Below are positions 34,388 through 44,133 of a stretch of DNA of 64,000 nt, piece after piece. Each line of letters begins with the position of its first letter. The first letter of the stretch is position 1. Source of the stretch: Lachnotalea sp041821265 (GTDB lineage Bacteria; Bacillota; Clostridia; Lachnospirales; Lachnospiraceae); contig JBGUEQ010000020.1 of the NCBI GenBank assembly GCA_041821265.1, forward strand, positions 1 through 64,000, written 5' to 3'. Below the pieces are notes generated by a model that saw only the letters and a program-made list of their open reading frames with translations, did not search any database and was not told the DNA's origin. A program made the position numbers and the translations under genes.

Positions 34388-35407
34388 ATGGCTAGCAATA
34401 TTTTTGGTATCGACTTAGGTACAAGTAACATTAAAATATATAACGATGAAGAGGACACTATATTAAATGAAAAAAATATAGTTGCAATAATGAATAAAAA
34501 TGTTTTTTTCGCAGTAGGTGATGAGGCATTTGAAATGTATGAGAAAGCACCTGCTAATATTAAAGTGACTTATCCAATGAGCAATGGTGTTATTGCAGAT
34601 ATTAAAAATATGCAATTGATTCTTAAGAAAATGCTTGAGAAAGCTTCAAAGAGTAGCTTGAGAAATGCAGATTACTATGTTGCAGTTCCAACTGATATAA
34701 CAGAAGTTGAAAAGAGAGCTTTTTATGACTTGATAGAGAATGCGAATGTTAAGGCAAAAAGAGTCTTGATTACTGAAAAAGCGATTGTGGATGCACTAGG
34801 TCTTGGTATTGATGTCACGAGTTCACAAGGAATTATGATAGTTAACATTGGAGCCGATACCACTGAAATTTCAATTGTATCATTAGGTGGAATCGTAGTA
34901 AGCAGATTAATAAAAATTGGTGGAAATAAATTTGATGAAGCAATTATCAATTTTATTAAGAGAAACTTTAATTTTATTATTGGAGATAAAACAGCCGAAG
35001 TGATTAAGAAAGAATTAGCGAATGCATTAGCTGCAGATGAATCATCCGCTGGTGTATATGGAAGAGATATTGTAACAGGACTTCCTTCTGAATTATTAAT
35101 TAGTTCACAAGTGATTTATGGAGCGATTAGTGAACCCCTTCATAGTATTGTTGATGCCGCTAAAGTTATATTAGAGCGTACTCCACCAGAACTTGGAGCC
35201 GATATAATTAGAGCTGGTATTTATTTGACAGGTGGATCTTCTAGCATTAAGGGCTTGGATAAGATGATTAGTAAAGAAACCGGATTAAAAGTGAATGTAT
35301 GTGAAAAACCTGCTGAAAGCGTAGCAAGAGGATTTAGTAAAATGATTAATGAACCGGAATTTAGAAAGCTTGCATACTCTACGAAGAATTCCAATAATGG
35401 TAGATAA
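34388..35407 (+). CDS. mreB: rod-shape actin homologue MreB
   Basis: A 339-residue bacterial actin that organises elongation-phase wall synthesis. The phosphate-1 loop FGIDLGTSNIKIY (residues 5-17), phosphate-2 region IMIVNIGADTTEISIVSLGG (about 145-164) and adenosine loop GIYLTGGSSSIKGLD (about 278) are present. AAGGGGG precedes ATG 34388. It is followed by mreC (14 bases), mreD and PBP2, the standard elongasome operon. A paralogue such as Mbl cannot be excluded by sequence alone, but position favours MreB. Confidence 0.96.
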   Translation: MASNIFGIDLGTSNIKIYNDEEDTILNEKNIVAIMNKNVFFAVGDEAFEMYEKAPANIKVTYPMSNGVIADIKNMQLILKKMLEKASKSSLRNADYYVAVPTDITEVEKRAFYDLIENANVKAKRVLITEKAIVDALGLGIDVTSSQGIMIVNIGADTTEISIVSLGGIVVSRLIKIGGNKFDEAIINFIKRNFNFIIGDKTAEVIKKELANALAADESSAGVYGRDIVTGLPSELLISSQVIYGAISEPLHSIVDAAKVILERTPPELGADIIRAGIYLTGGSSSIKGLDKMISKETGLKVNVCEKPAESVARGFSKMINEPEFRKLAYSTKNSNNGR

Positions 35408-35421
35408 ATAGAGGTGTATTT

Positions 35422-36264
35422 ATGAAAAGACGAGCTAAATTTACAATACCGAGCAAATACTTTTTATTATTAGTTACTGTTTTATGTGTAGCTATGATTT
35501 TCCTTACATTTACAACAGATGTAGCAGTTGGTCCATTGAAAACAGTATCGGGATATGTACTTGTCCCAATACAAAATGGAATTAATTATATCGGAAGAGG
35601 ATTTAGTGATAAAGTAGAACAATTTCAAAATTTTAAGGATGTAATGGCTGAGAATGTAGAACTTCAGCAAACGGTTGACGAGTTAACCATTGAAAACAAT
35701 ACATTGCAACAAGATAAGTATGAATTAAGTCGATTGCGTGAACTATTTCAACTAGATGAGATGTATCCAAGTTATAATAAAGTTGCAGCTCGCATCACAG
35801 GAAAAGATCCTGGTAATTGGTTTAGTACTTTTATGATTGATAAAGGAACCGATGATGGTTTAGCGGTAGATAATAATGTAATGGCTGGAAGCGGCTTAGT
35901 AGGAATTATTACGCAGGTTGGCCCTAATTGGGCAACCGTACGATCGATAATAGATGATTCTAGTAATGTAAGTGCTATGGTCTTAAATACTTCCGACAGA
36001 TGTATTGTTACTGGAGATTTAAAACTAATGAGTGATGGAATGATACGATTTAGCCAGTTGAATGATAAAAGCAACTTAGTTAACGTTGGCGACAAGGTAG
36101 TAACATCGAATATAAGCGATAAGTTTTTACCAGGTATTTTAATTGGATATATCAGTGAAAAAAGTATAGATGCTAACAACCTTACCAATTCAGGATATAT
36201 TACCCCAGTTGTTGATTTTGAACATTTGCAAGAAGTATTAGTTATTACAGATTTAAAAGAATAA
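35422..36264 (+). CDS. mreC: rod-shape protein MreC
   Basis: A 280-residue bitopic membrane protein: one membrane helix (about residues 12-30), a coiled coil (about 62-112, with ELQQTVDELTIENNTLQQDK) and an external beta-barrel pair (about 115-275: AARITGKDPGNWFSTFMIDK, GSGLVGIITQVGPNWATVRS, GDKVVTSNISDKFLPGILIG). It links MreB/MreD to penicillin-binding proteins. GAGGTG lies before ATG 35422. All family parts are present at normal length. Confidence 0.96.
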   Translation: MKRRAKFTIPSKYFLLLVTVLCVAMIFLTFTTDVAVGPLKTVSGYVLVPIQNGINYIGRGFSDKVEQFQNFKDVMAENVELQQTVDELTIENNTLQQDKYELSRLRELFQLDEMYPSYNKVAARITGKDPGNWFSTFMIDKGTDDGLAVDNNVMAGSGLVGIITQVGPNWATVRSIIDDSSNVSAMVLNTSDRCIVTGDLKLMSDGMIRFSQLNDKSNLVNVGDKVVTSNISDKFLPGILIGYISEKSIDANNLTNSGYITPVVDFEHLQEVLVITDLKE

Positions 36265-36286
36265 GCAATGAAAGGCGGGGGATTAA

Positions 36287-36805
36287 ATGAATCGAAAATT
36301 AACAGTAACGCTGCTGGTAATTGCATGCTTTTGTTTACAATGTACATTATTTAAAACGTTATCCTTAGCATTTATTGCACCTAATCTTTTAATTGTGGTA
36401 ACCTCCTCTTTTGGATTTATGAGAGGTAAAAAAGAAGGCCTAATCATTGGCTTTTTTTCTGGGTTACTCATTGATATTTTTTATGGAGATGCATTGGGGT
36501 TTTATGCTTTGATTTATATGTATATCGGATATGTGAATGGTTTTTTTAACAAAATCTTTTATGATGAAGATATAAAGCTTCCCATGGTGCTTATTACGTT
36601 AAGTGATTTGTTTTATGGTTTAATTATATATTTGTTTTTATTTTTATTACGAGCGAGATTAGATTTTGGATACTATTTTATTCATATTATTATGCCAGAA
36701 GTTATTTATACAGTTGTAGTAACCATTGTATTATATCGAATAATAAGATGGTTAAATCGTAAACTGGAACGACGAGAAAAAGGGAGTGCAAGCAATTTTG
36801 TTTAA
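36287..36805 (+). CDS. mreD: rod-shape protein MreD
   Basis: A 172-residue protein with five to six membrane helices. The region FMRGKKEGLIIGFFSGLLID continuing IFYGDALGFYALIY is the MreD signature. GGCGGGGG precedes ATG 36287. The stop overlaps the start of the PBP2 gene by 20 bases or fewer, depending on the start taken, which suggests coupled translation. Confidence 0.94.
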   Translation: MNRKLTVTLLVIACFCLQCTLFKTLSLAFIAPNLLIVVTSSFGFMRGKKEGLIIGFFSGLLIDIFYGDALGFYALIYMYIGYVNGFFNKIFYDEDIKLPMVLITLSDLFYGLIIYLFLFLLRARLDFGYYFIHIIMPEVIYTVVVTIVLYRIIRWLNRKLERREKGSASNFV

Positions 36806-39647
36806 AAATATAAAAGAATTCATTTTGAGTATAGTTACATCTAGAATATTTATATTAGCAACTGTATTTTGCATTATGTTTGCAGTTCTGATTCAAAGAA
36901 TTTTTCAATTACAAATTGTGGATGGAGCTACCTATCTAGATAACTTCACCTTAACAATTGAGAAAGAAAGAACAATTCCGAGTACTCGCGGAAATATCTA
37001 TGATACAAATGGAGAACTATTAGCATATAATGAATTGGTATATGCTGTAACAATCGAAGATAATGGAACTTATACAACAACTAAAGATAAGAACACGTAT
37101 TTGAACGATATGATTTATAAATTAATTAATATCATTGAATCAAATGGCGATGCAATAATAAATGATTTTAATATTGTGCTAGATAGTTCGGGAAATTATT
37201 CCTACTCGGTTGAAGATACACAATTGCAACGATTTTTAGCGGATGTATATGGTAAGGCGAAGATAGAAGCTAATTCGGATAATGCAAATAATACGGCAAG
37301 TGAAGTGATTGATTACCTTCGTGGCGAGAAGAAATATCAAATTGGTGATAACTATACAGATGAAGAAGCTCTAAAGATTATAACAATTCGAAATGCAATG
37401 TCAGCGAATAGTTATCAAAAATACTTAGCAACTACAATTGCTAGTGATGTAAGTAACGAGACAGTTGCGGTAGTTATGGAAAACTCTAACGATTTACAAG
37501 GAGTAAGTATTGCAGAGAACTCAATTAGAAAGTATGTTGACAGCAAATATTTTTCACATATTATTGGCTATACAGGTAAAAGTTCCCAAGATGAATTGGA
37601 CTCACTACAAGCAACAAATGAAAAATACACGCTAACTGATATCGTGGGTAAATCTGGAATTGAAAAATATATGGAAACTGATCTTCAAGGTGAAAAGGGG
37701 ACAGAGCAAGTATATGTAGATAATTTGGGTAAGGTAATAGAGTCGAAATCTAAAATAGAACCGACAGCAGGTAATGATGTTTATCTTACTATTAATAAGG
37801 AATTACAAGAAGCTGTTTATAATATATTGGAACAAAAACTTGCAGGAATTCTAGTATCCCAAATTGCAAATATCAAAGAATATGTACCTACTTCAAACAG
37901 TTCGGCGTCTGATATTGAGATTCCAATTGATGATGTTTATTTTGCCTTAATTGACAATAATGTAATCAACACAAATCATTTTGTCAATGATGATGCAAGT
38001 ACCACAGAATCAGCAGTATATAATAAATATATAGCTAATAAATCTACGGTTATAGAAAATATTAATGCGCAGCTTACAGGAAACAATGCACTTGTTTATG
38101 AAAATTTGAGTGAAGAAATGAAAGAATACATCACTTTTCTTATTACATCACTTACAGATAATCAGGTATTACAAAAGGATTTAATTAATACAACAGATAC
38201 GACATATAAAGCGTGGAAAAATGGGACAATCACTCTGAAAGAATACTTGACCTATGCGATTTCACAAAATTGGATTAATATATCTAAAATAAACATTGAA
38301 AGTCAATATGCGGATTCCACAGAAATATTTAATGCTTTAGTTACTTATATTGATAATAGTATCGAAAATAATTCTGAGTTTGACAAGAAACTTTATAAAT
38401 ACATGATTAAGGATAATTCCTTGTCAGGACAAGAAATATGTTTAATACTTTTCGATCAGGGAATACTTCAAAAGGATGAAACTGTATCACCAAGTGATTC
38501 TATTTCTGCTGCAGGTGGTGCGTATAGATTTTTAGTTAGCAAAATTGAAAATCTTGAGATTACTCCAGCACAGTTAGCTTTGTGGCCATGTTCAGGATCG
38601 TGTGTTATAACGGATGTTAACAATGGTAATGTGCTTGCTTGTGTGACATACCCAAGTTATGATAATAATAAGTTTGCAAATAGTATTGATACGGATTATT
38701 ATAATCAGTTACTAAATGATAAATCCTTCCCCTTGTTAAATCGAGCAACGCAACAAAAGACGGCACCAGGTTCTACTTTTAAAATGGTTACGGCTACGGC
38801 TGGATTAGAAGAAGGGGTAATCACTACAGAGGAAAAAATTACAGATCTTGGAATTTTTGAAAAAGTAGAAACAGGTACGGCTGCTCCTAAATGTTGGAGA
38901 TATTCATCAAACCATCAAACACATGGAGATATTAATGTATCTGAGGCTTTAAGAGATTCTTGCAATTACTTTTTCTACGAAGTAGGATGGCGATTAAGTT
39001 CAAATTCTTCGGGACAATATTCCAGTCAATTAGGGCTTGATAAATTGAAGGAGTATGCAACAAAATTTGGATTGTCGGAGACAAGTGGTATTGAGATTAC
39101 GGAATCATCACCTCAAATTACAGATGAAGATTCCATTCGATCATCAATTGGACAAGGCACGAATAACTTTACGAATGTTCAACTTGCTAAATATGTAACT
39201 ACCGTAGCAAATAGCGGAACTTGTTATAATTTGACACTTTTGGATAAACTTGCGGATTCTAGCGGAAATGTTATTGAAGATTATCAGCCAACAGTATATA
39301 ATACATTAGATGATGTACAATTATCTACATGGACTGCAATACATGAAGGTATGCGCATGGTAGTGGAAGAACTTGATGCTTTTAAGGGAATGGATTTTCC
39401 AGTTGCAGGTAAAACTGGTACAGCTCAAGAGAGTAAGACAAAGCCTAATCATGCACTATTTGTTTCGTATGCACCATATGATGATCCACAGATTGCTATT
39501 ACAGTACAGATAGCAAATGGCTACGCATCCTCAAATGCTGCGGAAGTAGGCAGAGATGTTATAAAATATTATTTTAATCTTGCTGATGAAGCGGAAGTGA
39601 TTAGTGGAACAGCAGCTGAGCCTGACTCCGTTATAGCAGGAGATTAG
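36786..39647 (+). CDS. mrdA: class B penicillin-binding protein 2 (elongation transpeptidase), with a long insert
   Basis: A 953-residue D,D-transpeptidase of the elongasome. One membrane helix (about 15-37), PBP dimer domain from ERTIPSTRGNIYDTNGE to about 325, transpeptidase domain with S-X-X-K in APGSTFKMVTA (about 663), S-X-N in RDSCNYFFYEV (about 724) and KTG in AGKTGTAQES (about 876). Typical PBP2 is about 600-720 residues; the extra length is mainly an acidic, Asn/Ser/Thr-rich region at about 345-590 ahead of the catalytic core. GTG 36786 or TTG 36798 could be the start; GGGAG at 36781-36785 suits the second better. Confidence 0.95.
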   Translation: MQAILFKNIKEFILSIVTSRIFILATVFCIMFAVLIQRIFQLQIVDGATYLDNFTLTIEKERTIPSTRGNIYDTNGELLAYNELVYAVTIEDNGTYTTTKDKNTYLNDMIYKLINIIESNGDAIINDFNIVLDSSGNYSYSVEDTQLQRFLADVYGKAKIEANSDNANNTASEVIDYLRGEKKYQIGDNYTDEEALKIITIRNAMSANSYQKYLATTIASDVSNETVAVVMENSNDLQGVSIAENSIRKYVDSKYFSHIIGYTGKSSQDELDSLQATNEKYTLTDIVGKSGIEKYMETDLQGEKGTEQVYVDNLGKVIESKSKIEPTAGNDVYLTINKELQEAVYNILEQKLAGILVSQIANIKEYVPTSNSSASDIEIPIDDVYFALIDNNVINTNHFVNDDASTTESAVYNKYIANKSTVIENINAQLTGNNALVYENLSEEMKEYITFLITSLTDNQVLQKDLINTTDTTYKAWKNGTITLKEYLTYAISQNWINISKINIESQYADSTEIFNALVTYIDNSIENNSEFDKKLYKYMIKDNSLSGQEICLILFDQGILQKDETVSPSDSISAAGGAYRFLVSKIENLEITPAQLALWPCSGSCVITDVNNGNVLACVTYPSYDNNKFANSIDTDYYNQLLNDKSFPLLNRATQQKTAPGSTFKMVTATAGLEEGVITTEEKITDLGIFEKVETGTAAPKCWRYSSNHQTHGDINVSEALRDSCNYFFYEVGWRLSSNSSGQYSSQLGLDKLKEYATKFGLSETSGIEITESSPQITDEDSIRSSIGQGTNNFTNVQLAKYVTTVANSGTCYNLTLLDKLADSSGNVIEDYQPTVYNTLDDVQLSTWTAIHEGMRMVVEELDAFKGMDFPVAGKTGTAQESKTKPNHALFVSYAPYDDPQIAITVQIANGYASSNAAEVGRDVIKYYFNLADEAEVISGTAAEPDSVIAGD

Positions 39648-39675
39648 TAGACTCTGGTAAAGGGGGAAATGTAAG

Positions 39676-40344
39676 ATGAGCAACAACTCTGTTGTTATTA
39701 AGAGTAATAAGTATGGTATTGTAGTACGATTAGATGAAGCTACTCCGTACGAAGAATTATTAGAGGAAATCGCAATTAAGTTTAAGGAATCTGAGAAATT
39801 CTTCAAAGATGCAAAAATGGTTTTATCTTTTGAAGGAAGAAAACTTACACAAGAGGAAGAACAAGATATTTTAGAAATAATTTCAACAAATTCTAAAATT
39901 CATATAGTTTGTATTATTGATGAAGATGAGAAACGTGAGCAACATTTTAAAAAGGCCTTAGAGGACAAACTAAATGAACTTAGCTCACGTGATGGACAGT
40001 TTTACAAAGGAACCTTGCGTTCAGGACAAGTGTTAGAGGCTGAGACAAGTCTTGTGGTTCTGGGGGATGTTAATCCAGGGGCAAAAGTTATTTCCAAGGG
40101 AAATGTTATAATACTTGGAGCGTTAAAAGGAAATGTGTATGCAGGAGCGACAGGGAATGAAACATCCTTTGTAGTTGCACTTGAAATGGATCCTGTCCAA
40201 ATAAGAATAGGTGATGTAATTGCTAGGAGCTCAGATGAAACTAGAAAAAATTTGATTGGCGAACCAAAGATATCATTTGTTGAGAATGGAAGTATATATA
40301 TAGAATCTATAACAAGATCGGTATTAAATGATATAAATTTGTAA
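39676..40344 (+). CDS. minC: septum site-determining protein MinC
   Basis: A 222-residue MinC: N-terminal domain that inhibits FtsZ (residues 1-100, with YGIVVRLDEATPYEELLEEI) and C-terminal beta-helix (about 110-205: GTLRSGQVLEAETSLVVLGD, VNPGAKVISKGNVIILGALK, GNVYAGATG). It blocks division away from midcell when recruited by MinD. AAAGGGGG precedes ATG 39676. minD and minE follow. The 28-base gap to the PBP2 gene suggests a shared transcript with the elongasome genes. Confidence 0.95.
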   Translation: MSNNSVVIKSNKYGIVVRLDEATPYEELLEEIAIKFKESEKFFKDAKMVLSFEGRKLTQEEEQDILEIISTNSKIHIVCIIDEDEKREQHFKKALEDKLNELSSRDGQFYKGTLRSGQVLEAETSLVVLGDVNPGAKVISKGNVIILGALKGNVYAGATGNETSFVVALEMDPVQIRIGDVIARSSDETRKNLIGEPKISFVENGSIYIESITRSVLNDINL

Positions 40345-40384
40345 GTCGAGATTTTTTATATTAAAATTTGGAGGGAAACAAAAT

Positions 40385-41176
40385 ATGGGCGAAGTAATTG
40401 TAGTAACATCAGGAAAAGGTGGCGTTGGTAAGACCACAACATCAGCAAATGTAGGAACAGGACTTGCTAAGTTAAACCAGAAAGTAGTTCTTATTGATAC
40501 TGATATAGGATTAAGAAACCTTGATGTAGTAATGGGATTAGAGAATCGTATCGTTTACAATTTGGTTGATGTTGTAGAAGGTAATTGCAGAATTAAACAA
40601 GCATTGATTAAAGATAAGAGATATCCAACACTCTATTTATTGCCATCTGCACAGACAAGAGATAAAACAGCAGTAACTCCTGAGCAAATGAAAAAGCTTA
40701 CCGATGAATTAAAAGAAGAGTATGATTACATAATTCTTGATTGCCCAGCAGGTATTGAGCAGGGCTTTAAGAATGCAATTGCAGGAGCAGACAGAGCATT
40801 AATTGTTACAACACCTGAAGTATCAGCCATTAGAGATGCAGATCGTATCATAGGATTATTAGAAGCGAATGAAATGAAGAAAATTGATTTAATTGTCAAC
40901 CGTTTAAGAATGGATATGGTAAAGCGTGGAGATATGATGTCAATTGAAGATGTTGTAGATATTTTAGCAATTAATCTAATTGGTGCTGTTCCAGATGACG
41001 AAGCAATTGTTATATCTACGAATCAAGGGGAACCACTTGTAGGCTCTGATTCATTAGCTGGTAGAGCATATATGAATATTTGTCATAGAGTAATGGGAGA
41101 AGAAGTACCATTAATTGATTTTAATGCAGAAAACAGCTTTTTTGCTAAAGTGGCTAACTTATTTAAGAAAAATTAA
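40385..41176 (+). CDS. minD: septum site-determining ATPase MinD
   Basis: A 263-residue ATPase with the deviant Walker A SGKGGVGKTT (residues 9-18), switch motifs IDTDIGLRNLDVVMGLENR and ILDCPAGIEQGF, and a C-terminal amphipathic membrane-targeting helix (SFFAKVANLFKKN). It recruits MinC to the membrane and oscillates or localises with MinE. GGAGGG lies 7 bases before ATG 40385. It is followed 14 bases later by minE. Confidence 0.98.
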   Translation: MGEVIVVTSGKGGVGKTTTSANVGTGLAKLNQKVVLIDTDIGLRNLDVVMGLENRIVYNLVDVVEGNCRIKQALIKDKRYPTLYLLPSAQTRDKTAVTPEQMKKLTDELKEEYDYIILDCPAGIEQGFKNAIAGADRALIVTTPEVSAIRDADRIIGLLEANEMKKIDLIVNRLRMDMVKRGDMMSIEDVVDILAINLIGAVPDDEAIVISTNQGEPLVGSDSLAGRAYMNICHRVMGEEVPLIDFNAENSFFAKVANLFKKN

Positions 41177-41190
41177 AGGAGGCAATTAGT

Positions 41191-41466
41191 ATGACTATTA
41201 TGGATTTTTTTCGAAAAAAAAATTCAAGTGATGTTGCAAAGGATCGCTTGAAACTAGTTTTAATATCAGACAGAGCTAATTGCTCACCCGAAATAATGGA
41301 AATGATTAAAAACGATATTATTAAAGTTATTTCTAAGTATTTAGAAGTTGATGCGGATGGATTGGATATTCAAATTACACAAACGGATATAGATGGATGC
41401 GATAGAGGTGTACCTGCTCTATACGCTAATATTCCATTAAAAAAACTCAAGCAGACTTCTAAGTAA
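41191..41466 (+). CDS. minE: cell division topological specificity factor MinE
   Basis: A 91-residue MinE: N-terminal amphipathic helix (MTIMDFFRKKNS), MinD-binding segment ending in LKLVLISDRANCSPEIMEMI, and the dimerisation domain (KDIIKVISKYLEVDADGLDI-like region to the end). It stimulates MinD ATPase and confines MinC to the poles. AAAGGAGG precedes ATG 41191. A full minCDE set together with rod genes is typical for rod-shaped Clostridia. Confidence 0.95.
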   Translation: MTIMDFFRKKNSSDVAKDRLKLVLISDRANCSPEIMEMIKNDIIKVISKYLEVDADGLDIQITQTDIDGCDRGVPALYANIPLKKLKQTSK

Positions 41467-41485
41467 AGTAAATTGGAGAAAGATT

Positions 41486-42589
41486 ATGTTAAAGCAGTAT
41501 CATGTTAGAAATTATAAATTTAGATTATTATTTTTGCTAATAACCATATCTGTGTTAGGAATCATGATTATTGGGAGTGCAAAAGAATCGGTTCAAAATA
41601 AACAGATTTTGGGATTGATTATTGGAATCGTTGCAGTTGTAATTATTTCACTTGTGGATTACTCCTTTGTTTTGAATTTCTATTGGATTATGTATATTGC
41701 TAATATTGTATTATTACTTTTGGTTAAATTCGTTGGAGATGATGCAGGTGGTGCAGTAAGGTGGGTTGAAATAGCAAGTATACGTTTTCAGCCATCAGAA
41801 CTTAGCAAAATTATATTAATTTTATTTTTTGCAAAATTTTTCTCAAAGTATCAGGAGGAGCTAAATACTGTTAAAATCTTATTTTTGACAGTAGTATTAA
41901 TTGCTATTCCGTTATATCTGATAGTATCACAACCCGATTTATCAACAAGTATTGTAGTTGTTATGATTTTTGTAATACTTTTATATATTGGCGGATTAAG
42001 CTACAAAATTATTTTTGGCGTATTAGCAGCTTGTGTCCCATTAGTTGCCATTTTTATTAGTATTGTTTTACAACCTGAGCAGACTATAATTCAAGGTTAT
42101 CAGGTGAATAGAATACTTGCTTGGCTGAAGCCAGAACAATATTCGGATTTAGCACGTCAACAATCGAATTCTCAAATTGCCATTGGTTCAGGGCAATTAT
42201 TTGGAAAAGGATTAAACAATAATATTATATCCTCCGTAAAAAATGGAAATTTTATATCAGAGCCACAAACAGATTTTATTTTTGCTGTTGTTGGAGAAGA
42301 ACTTGGTTTTATTGGCGGATGTGTTATAATAGTTTTATTGGCATTAATAGTTATAGAATGTATTAGAATAGGTAGAAATGCAAAAGATTTATCAGGAACA
42401 TTGATATGTTGTGGGATGGCGGCACTAATTGCGTGTCAAAGTTTTGTTAATATATGCGTTGCAACAGGGCTTATGCCGAATACAGGTATTCCATTACCAT
42501 TTGTAAGCTATGGGTTAACTTCATTAGTTAGTTTATTTATAGGGATGGGATTTGTTTTTAATGTTGGACTTCAACCAAAAAAATATTAA
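41486..42589 (+). CDS. rodA: SEDS glycosyltransferase RodA
   Basis: A 367-residue SEDS protein with about ten membrane helices. Signature parts are RWVEIASIRFQPSELSKIIL, the VSQPDLSTSIVVVMIF helix with its Asp, GLNNNIISSVKNGNFISEPQ-TDFIFAVVGEELGFIG, and TGLMPNTGIPLPFVSYG. It polymerises glycan strands with PBP2 encoded upstream. GGAG precedes ATG 41486. The genes minE (20 bases before) and mgsA (13 bases after) suggest one long operon. FtsW-like function is less likely given the partner PBP2. Confidence 0.94.
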   Translation: MLKQYHVRNYKFRLLFLLITISVLGIMIIGSAKESVQNKQILGLIIGIVAVVIISLVDYSFVLNFYWIMYIANIVLLLLVKFVGDDAGGAVRWVEIASIRFQPSELSKIILILFFAKFFSKYQEELNTVKILFLTVVLIAIPLYLIVSQPDLSTSIVVVMIFVILLYIGGLSYKIIFGVLAACVPLVAIFISIVLQPEQTIIQGYQVNRILAWLKPEQYSDLARQQSNSQIAIGSGQLFGKGLNNNIISSVKNGNFISEPQTDFIFAVVGEELGFIGGCVIIVLLALIVIECIRIGRNAKDLSGTLICCGMAALIACQSFVNICVATGLMPNTGIPLPFVSYGLTSLVSLFIGMGFVFNVGLQPKKY

Positions 42590-42602
42590 GGAGGGTTATC
42601 GT

Positions 42603-42998
42603 ATGAATATAGGTTTAATTGCACATGATTCAAAGAAAAAATTAATGCAAAATTTTTGTATCGCATATCGTGGGATATTAAGTAAAAATGAGCTGTTTGC
42701 TACGGGTACAACAGGAAGGCTAATTGAAGAAGTAGCCAATTTAAATATTCACAAATATTTAGCGGGACATTTAGGCGGAGAACAGCAACTAGGAGCACAA
42801 ATTGAACATAATCAGATTGATTTAGTGATATTTCTTCGTGATCCATTGACACCAAAGACACATGAACCAGACGTGAACAATGTCGTTCGATTGTGTGATA
42901 CACATAATATACCGTTAGCAACTAATTTAGCATCAGCTGAGCTGCTAATCAAATCTCTTGATAGAGGAGACTTAGAGTGGCGTGAAATGTACAAATAG
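42603..42998 (+). CDS. mgsA: methylglyoxal synthase
   Basis: A 131-residue enzyme that converts dihydroxyacetone phosphate to methylglyoxal and phosphate. Typical parts are MNIGLIAHDSKKKLMQNFC, ATGTTGRLIEE, the phosphate loop HLGGEQQLGAQI, IFLRDPLTPKTHEPDV (with catalytic Asp and His) and IPLATNLASAELL. AAGGAGGG lies before ATG 42603; the longer frame upstream overlaps rodA and was rejected. The next gene starts 17 bases before this stop. A glycolytic bypass enzyme inside a wall-growth operon is a recurrent but unexplained arrangement in Clostridia (from memory). Confidence 0.96.
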   Translation: MNIGLIAHDSKKKLMQNFCIAYRGILSKNELFATGTTGRLIEEVANLNIHKYLAGHLGGEQQLGAQIEHNQIDLVIFLRDPLTPKTHEPDVNNVVRLCDTHNIPLATNLASAELLIKSLDRGDLEWREMYK

Positions 42999-43965
42999 AA
43001 AAACTTCTTTGCTACTGGCAGTGATAATTGTTGTATCAACGTTATTTACTGGATGTACAAATAAGGAATTTACAAAAGAATATGATATAACAAATACAGA
43101 CTATGCATATAATATTATTAATTCTTCTGAAAATTTAACAGCGAAACCATTTGCTACAGATATCTGCGTTGTATCCAATAATGTTATGTCTGATACGGTG
43201 AATTCAGCTTTATCTGAGGCGGCGGCTTTATTTGACGTAAATTCTCATGAGGTATTGTATGCGAATAATGCTACAGAGAAATTATACCCAGCTAGTCTTA
43301 CAAAAGTATTAACTGCATTAATAGCTCTTGAAAAAGGGAATTTAGACGATGTAATTACTTGTACTAAGAATGTGGAAATCCAAGAAGCAGGCGCACAGTT
43401 GTGTGGCTTTAAAGAAGGAGATCAGATTACGTTAGAACAAGCATTGCATGGTATGTTGATGTATTCAGGAAATGATGCAGCGGTTGCAATCGCAGAATAT
43501 ATTTCGGGAAGTGTAGAAGATTTTGCCACATTGATGAATGAAAAAGCTGCAAGTATCGGTGCGACAAATTCTCATTTTGTTAATCCTAACGGACTTTCAG
43601 ATGAAGATCATTATACAACAGTATATGATTTATATCTTATTTTTAAAGAAGCAATTAAAAATGATAAATTTCTTGAAATCATTAATTTGGATTCATGGCC
43701 AACAACATATACGTTAGCGGATGGTTCGACAAAAGATATCACGTTTAAGACAACGAATTTATTTCTTAAAGGAACAGTAAGTGCACCAGAAGGAGTCACG
43801 GTAATTGGTGGTAAAACTGGAACTACTGCTGCTGCTGGGTCCTGCTTAATTTTAGTAAGTCAAGATGAAGCGGGTGATCCATTTATTTCAGTGATATTAA
43901 AAGCTGAAAATAGAAGTGTATTGTACACTCAAATGACCGATATATTGGGCGAAATCAACAAATAA
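42982..43965 (+). CDS. D-alanyl-D-alanine carboxypeptidase, predicted lipoprotein
   Basis: A 327-residue low-molecular-weight PBP (S11 family, DacA/DacF type) that trims stem peptides. S-X-X-K is in YPASLTKVLTALIAL (about residue 104), S-X-N in LMYSGNDAAVAIAEY (about 160) and KTG in VIGGKTGTTAAAGSC (about 275). The N-terminus has a lipobox-like LFTGC after a hydrophobic stretch (residues 8-25), so it may be lipid-anchored rather than tail-anchored; the C-terminal amphipathic domain of classic PBP5 is missing. GTG 42982 overlaps mgsA by 17 bases. Confidence 0.92.
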   Translation: MKCTNRKTSLLLAVIIVVSTLFTGCTNKEFTKEYDITNTDYAYNIINSSENLTAKPFATDICVVSNNVMSDTVNSALSEAAALFDVNSHEVLYANNATEKLYPASLTKVLTALIALEKGNLDDVITCTKNVEIQEAGAQLCGFKEGDQITLEQALHGMLMYSGNDAAVAIAEYISGSVEDFATLMNEKAASIGATNSHFVNPNGLSDEDHYTTVYDLYLIFKEAIKNDKFLEIINLDSWPTTYTLADGSTKDITFKTTNLFLKGTVSAPEGVTVIGGKTGTTAAAGSCLILVSQDEAGDPFISVILKAENRSVLYTQMTDILGEINK

Positions 43966-44133
43966 TAGTTGTTTTTTGAATTTAGTTAGGCTATAATTAA
44001 TACAAAGTTGTTCAATTCGTATCTATTAGTAAGGGAATCAGTTACTTGTTTCATTTTTATTGTTACTTCTAATTCATGACAGTAAGAGAGAGTTTTTTAC
44101 TGTGTGTATTTTATGTTTAAGGAGGAGATTACA

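Noticed and set aside
35772..36347. 191-codon frame on the minus strand within mreC
   Set aside because: It is antisense to a clear mreC with no ribosome site or recognisable protein; a shadow of codon bias.
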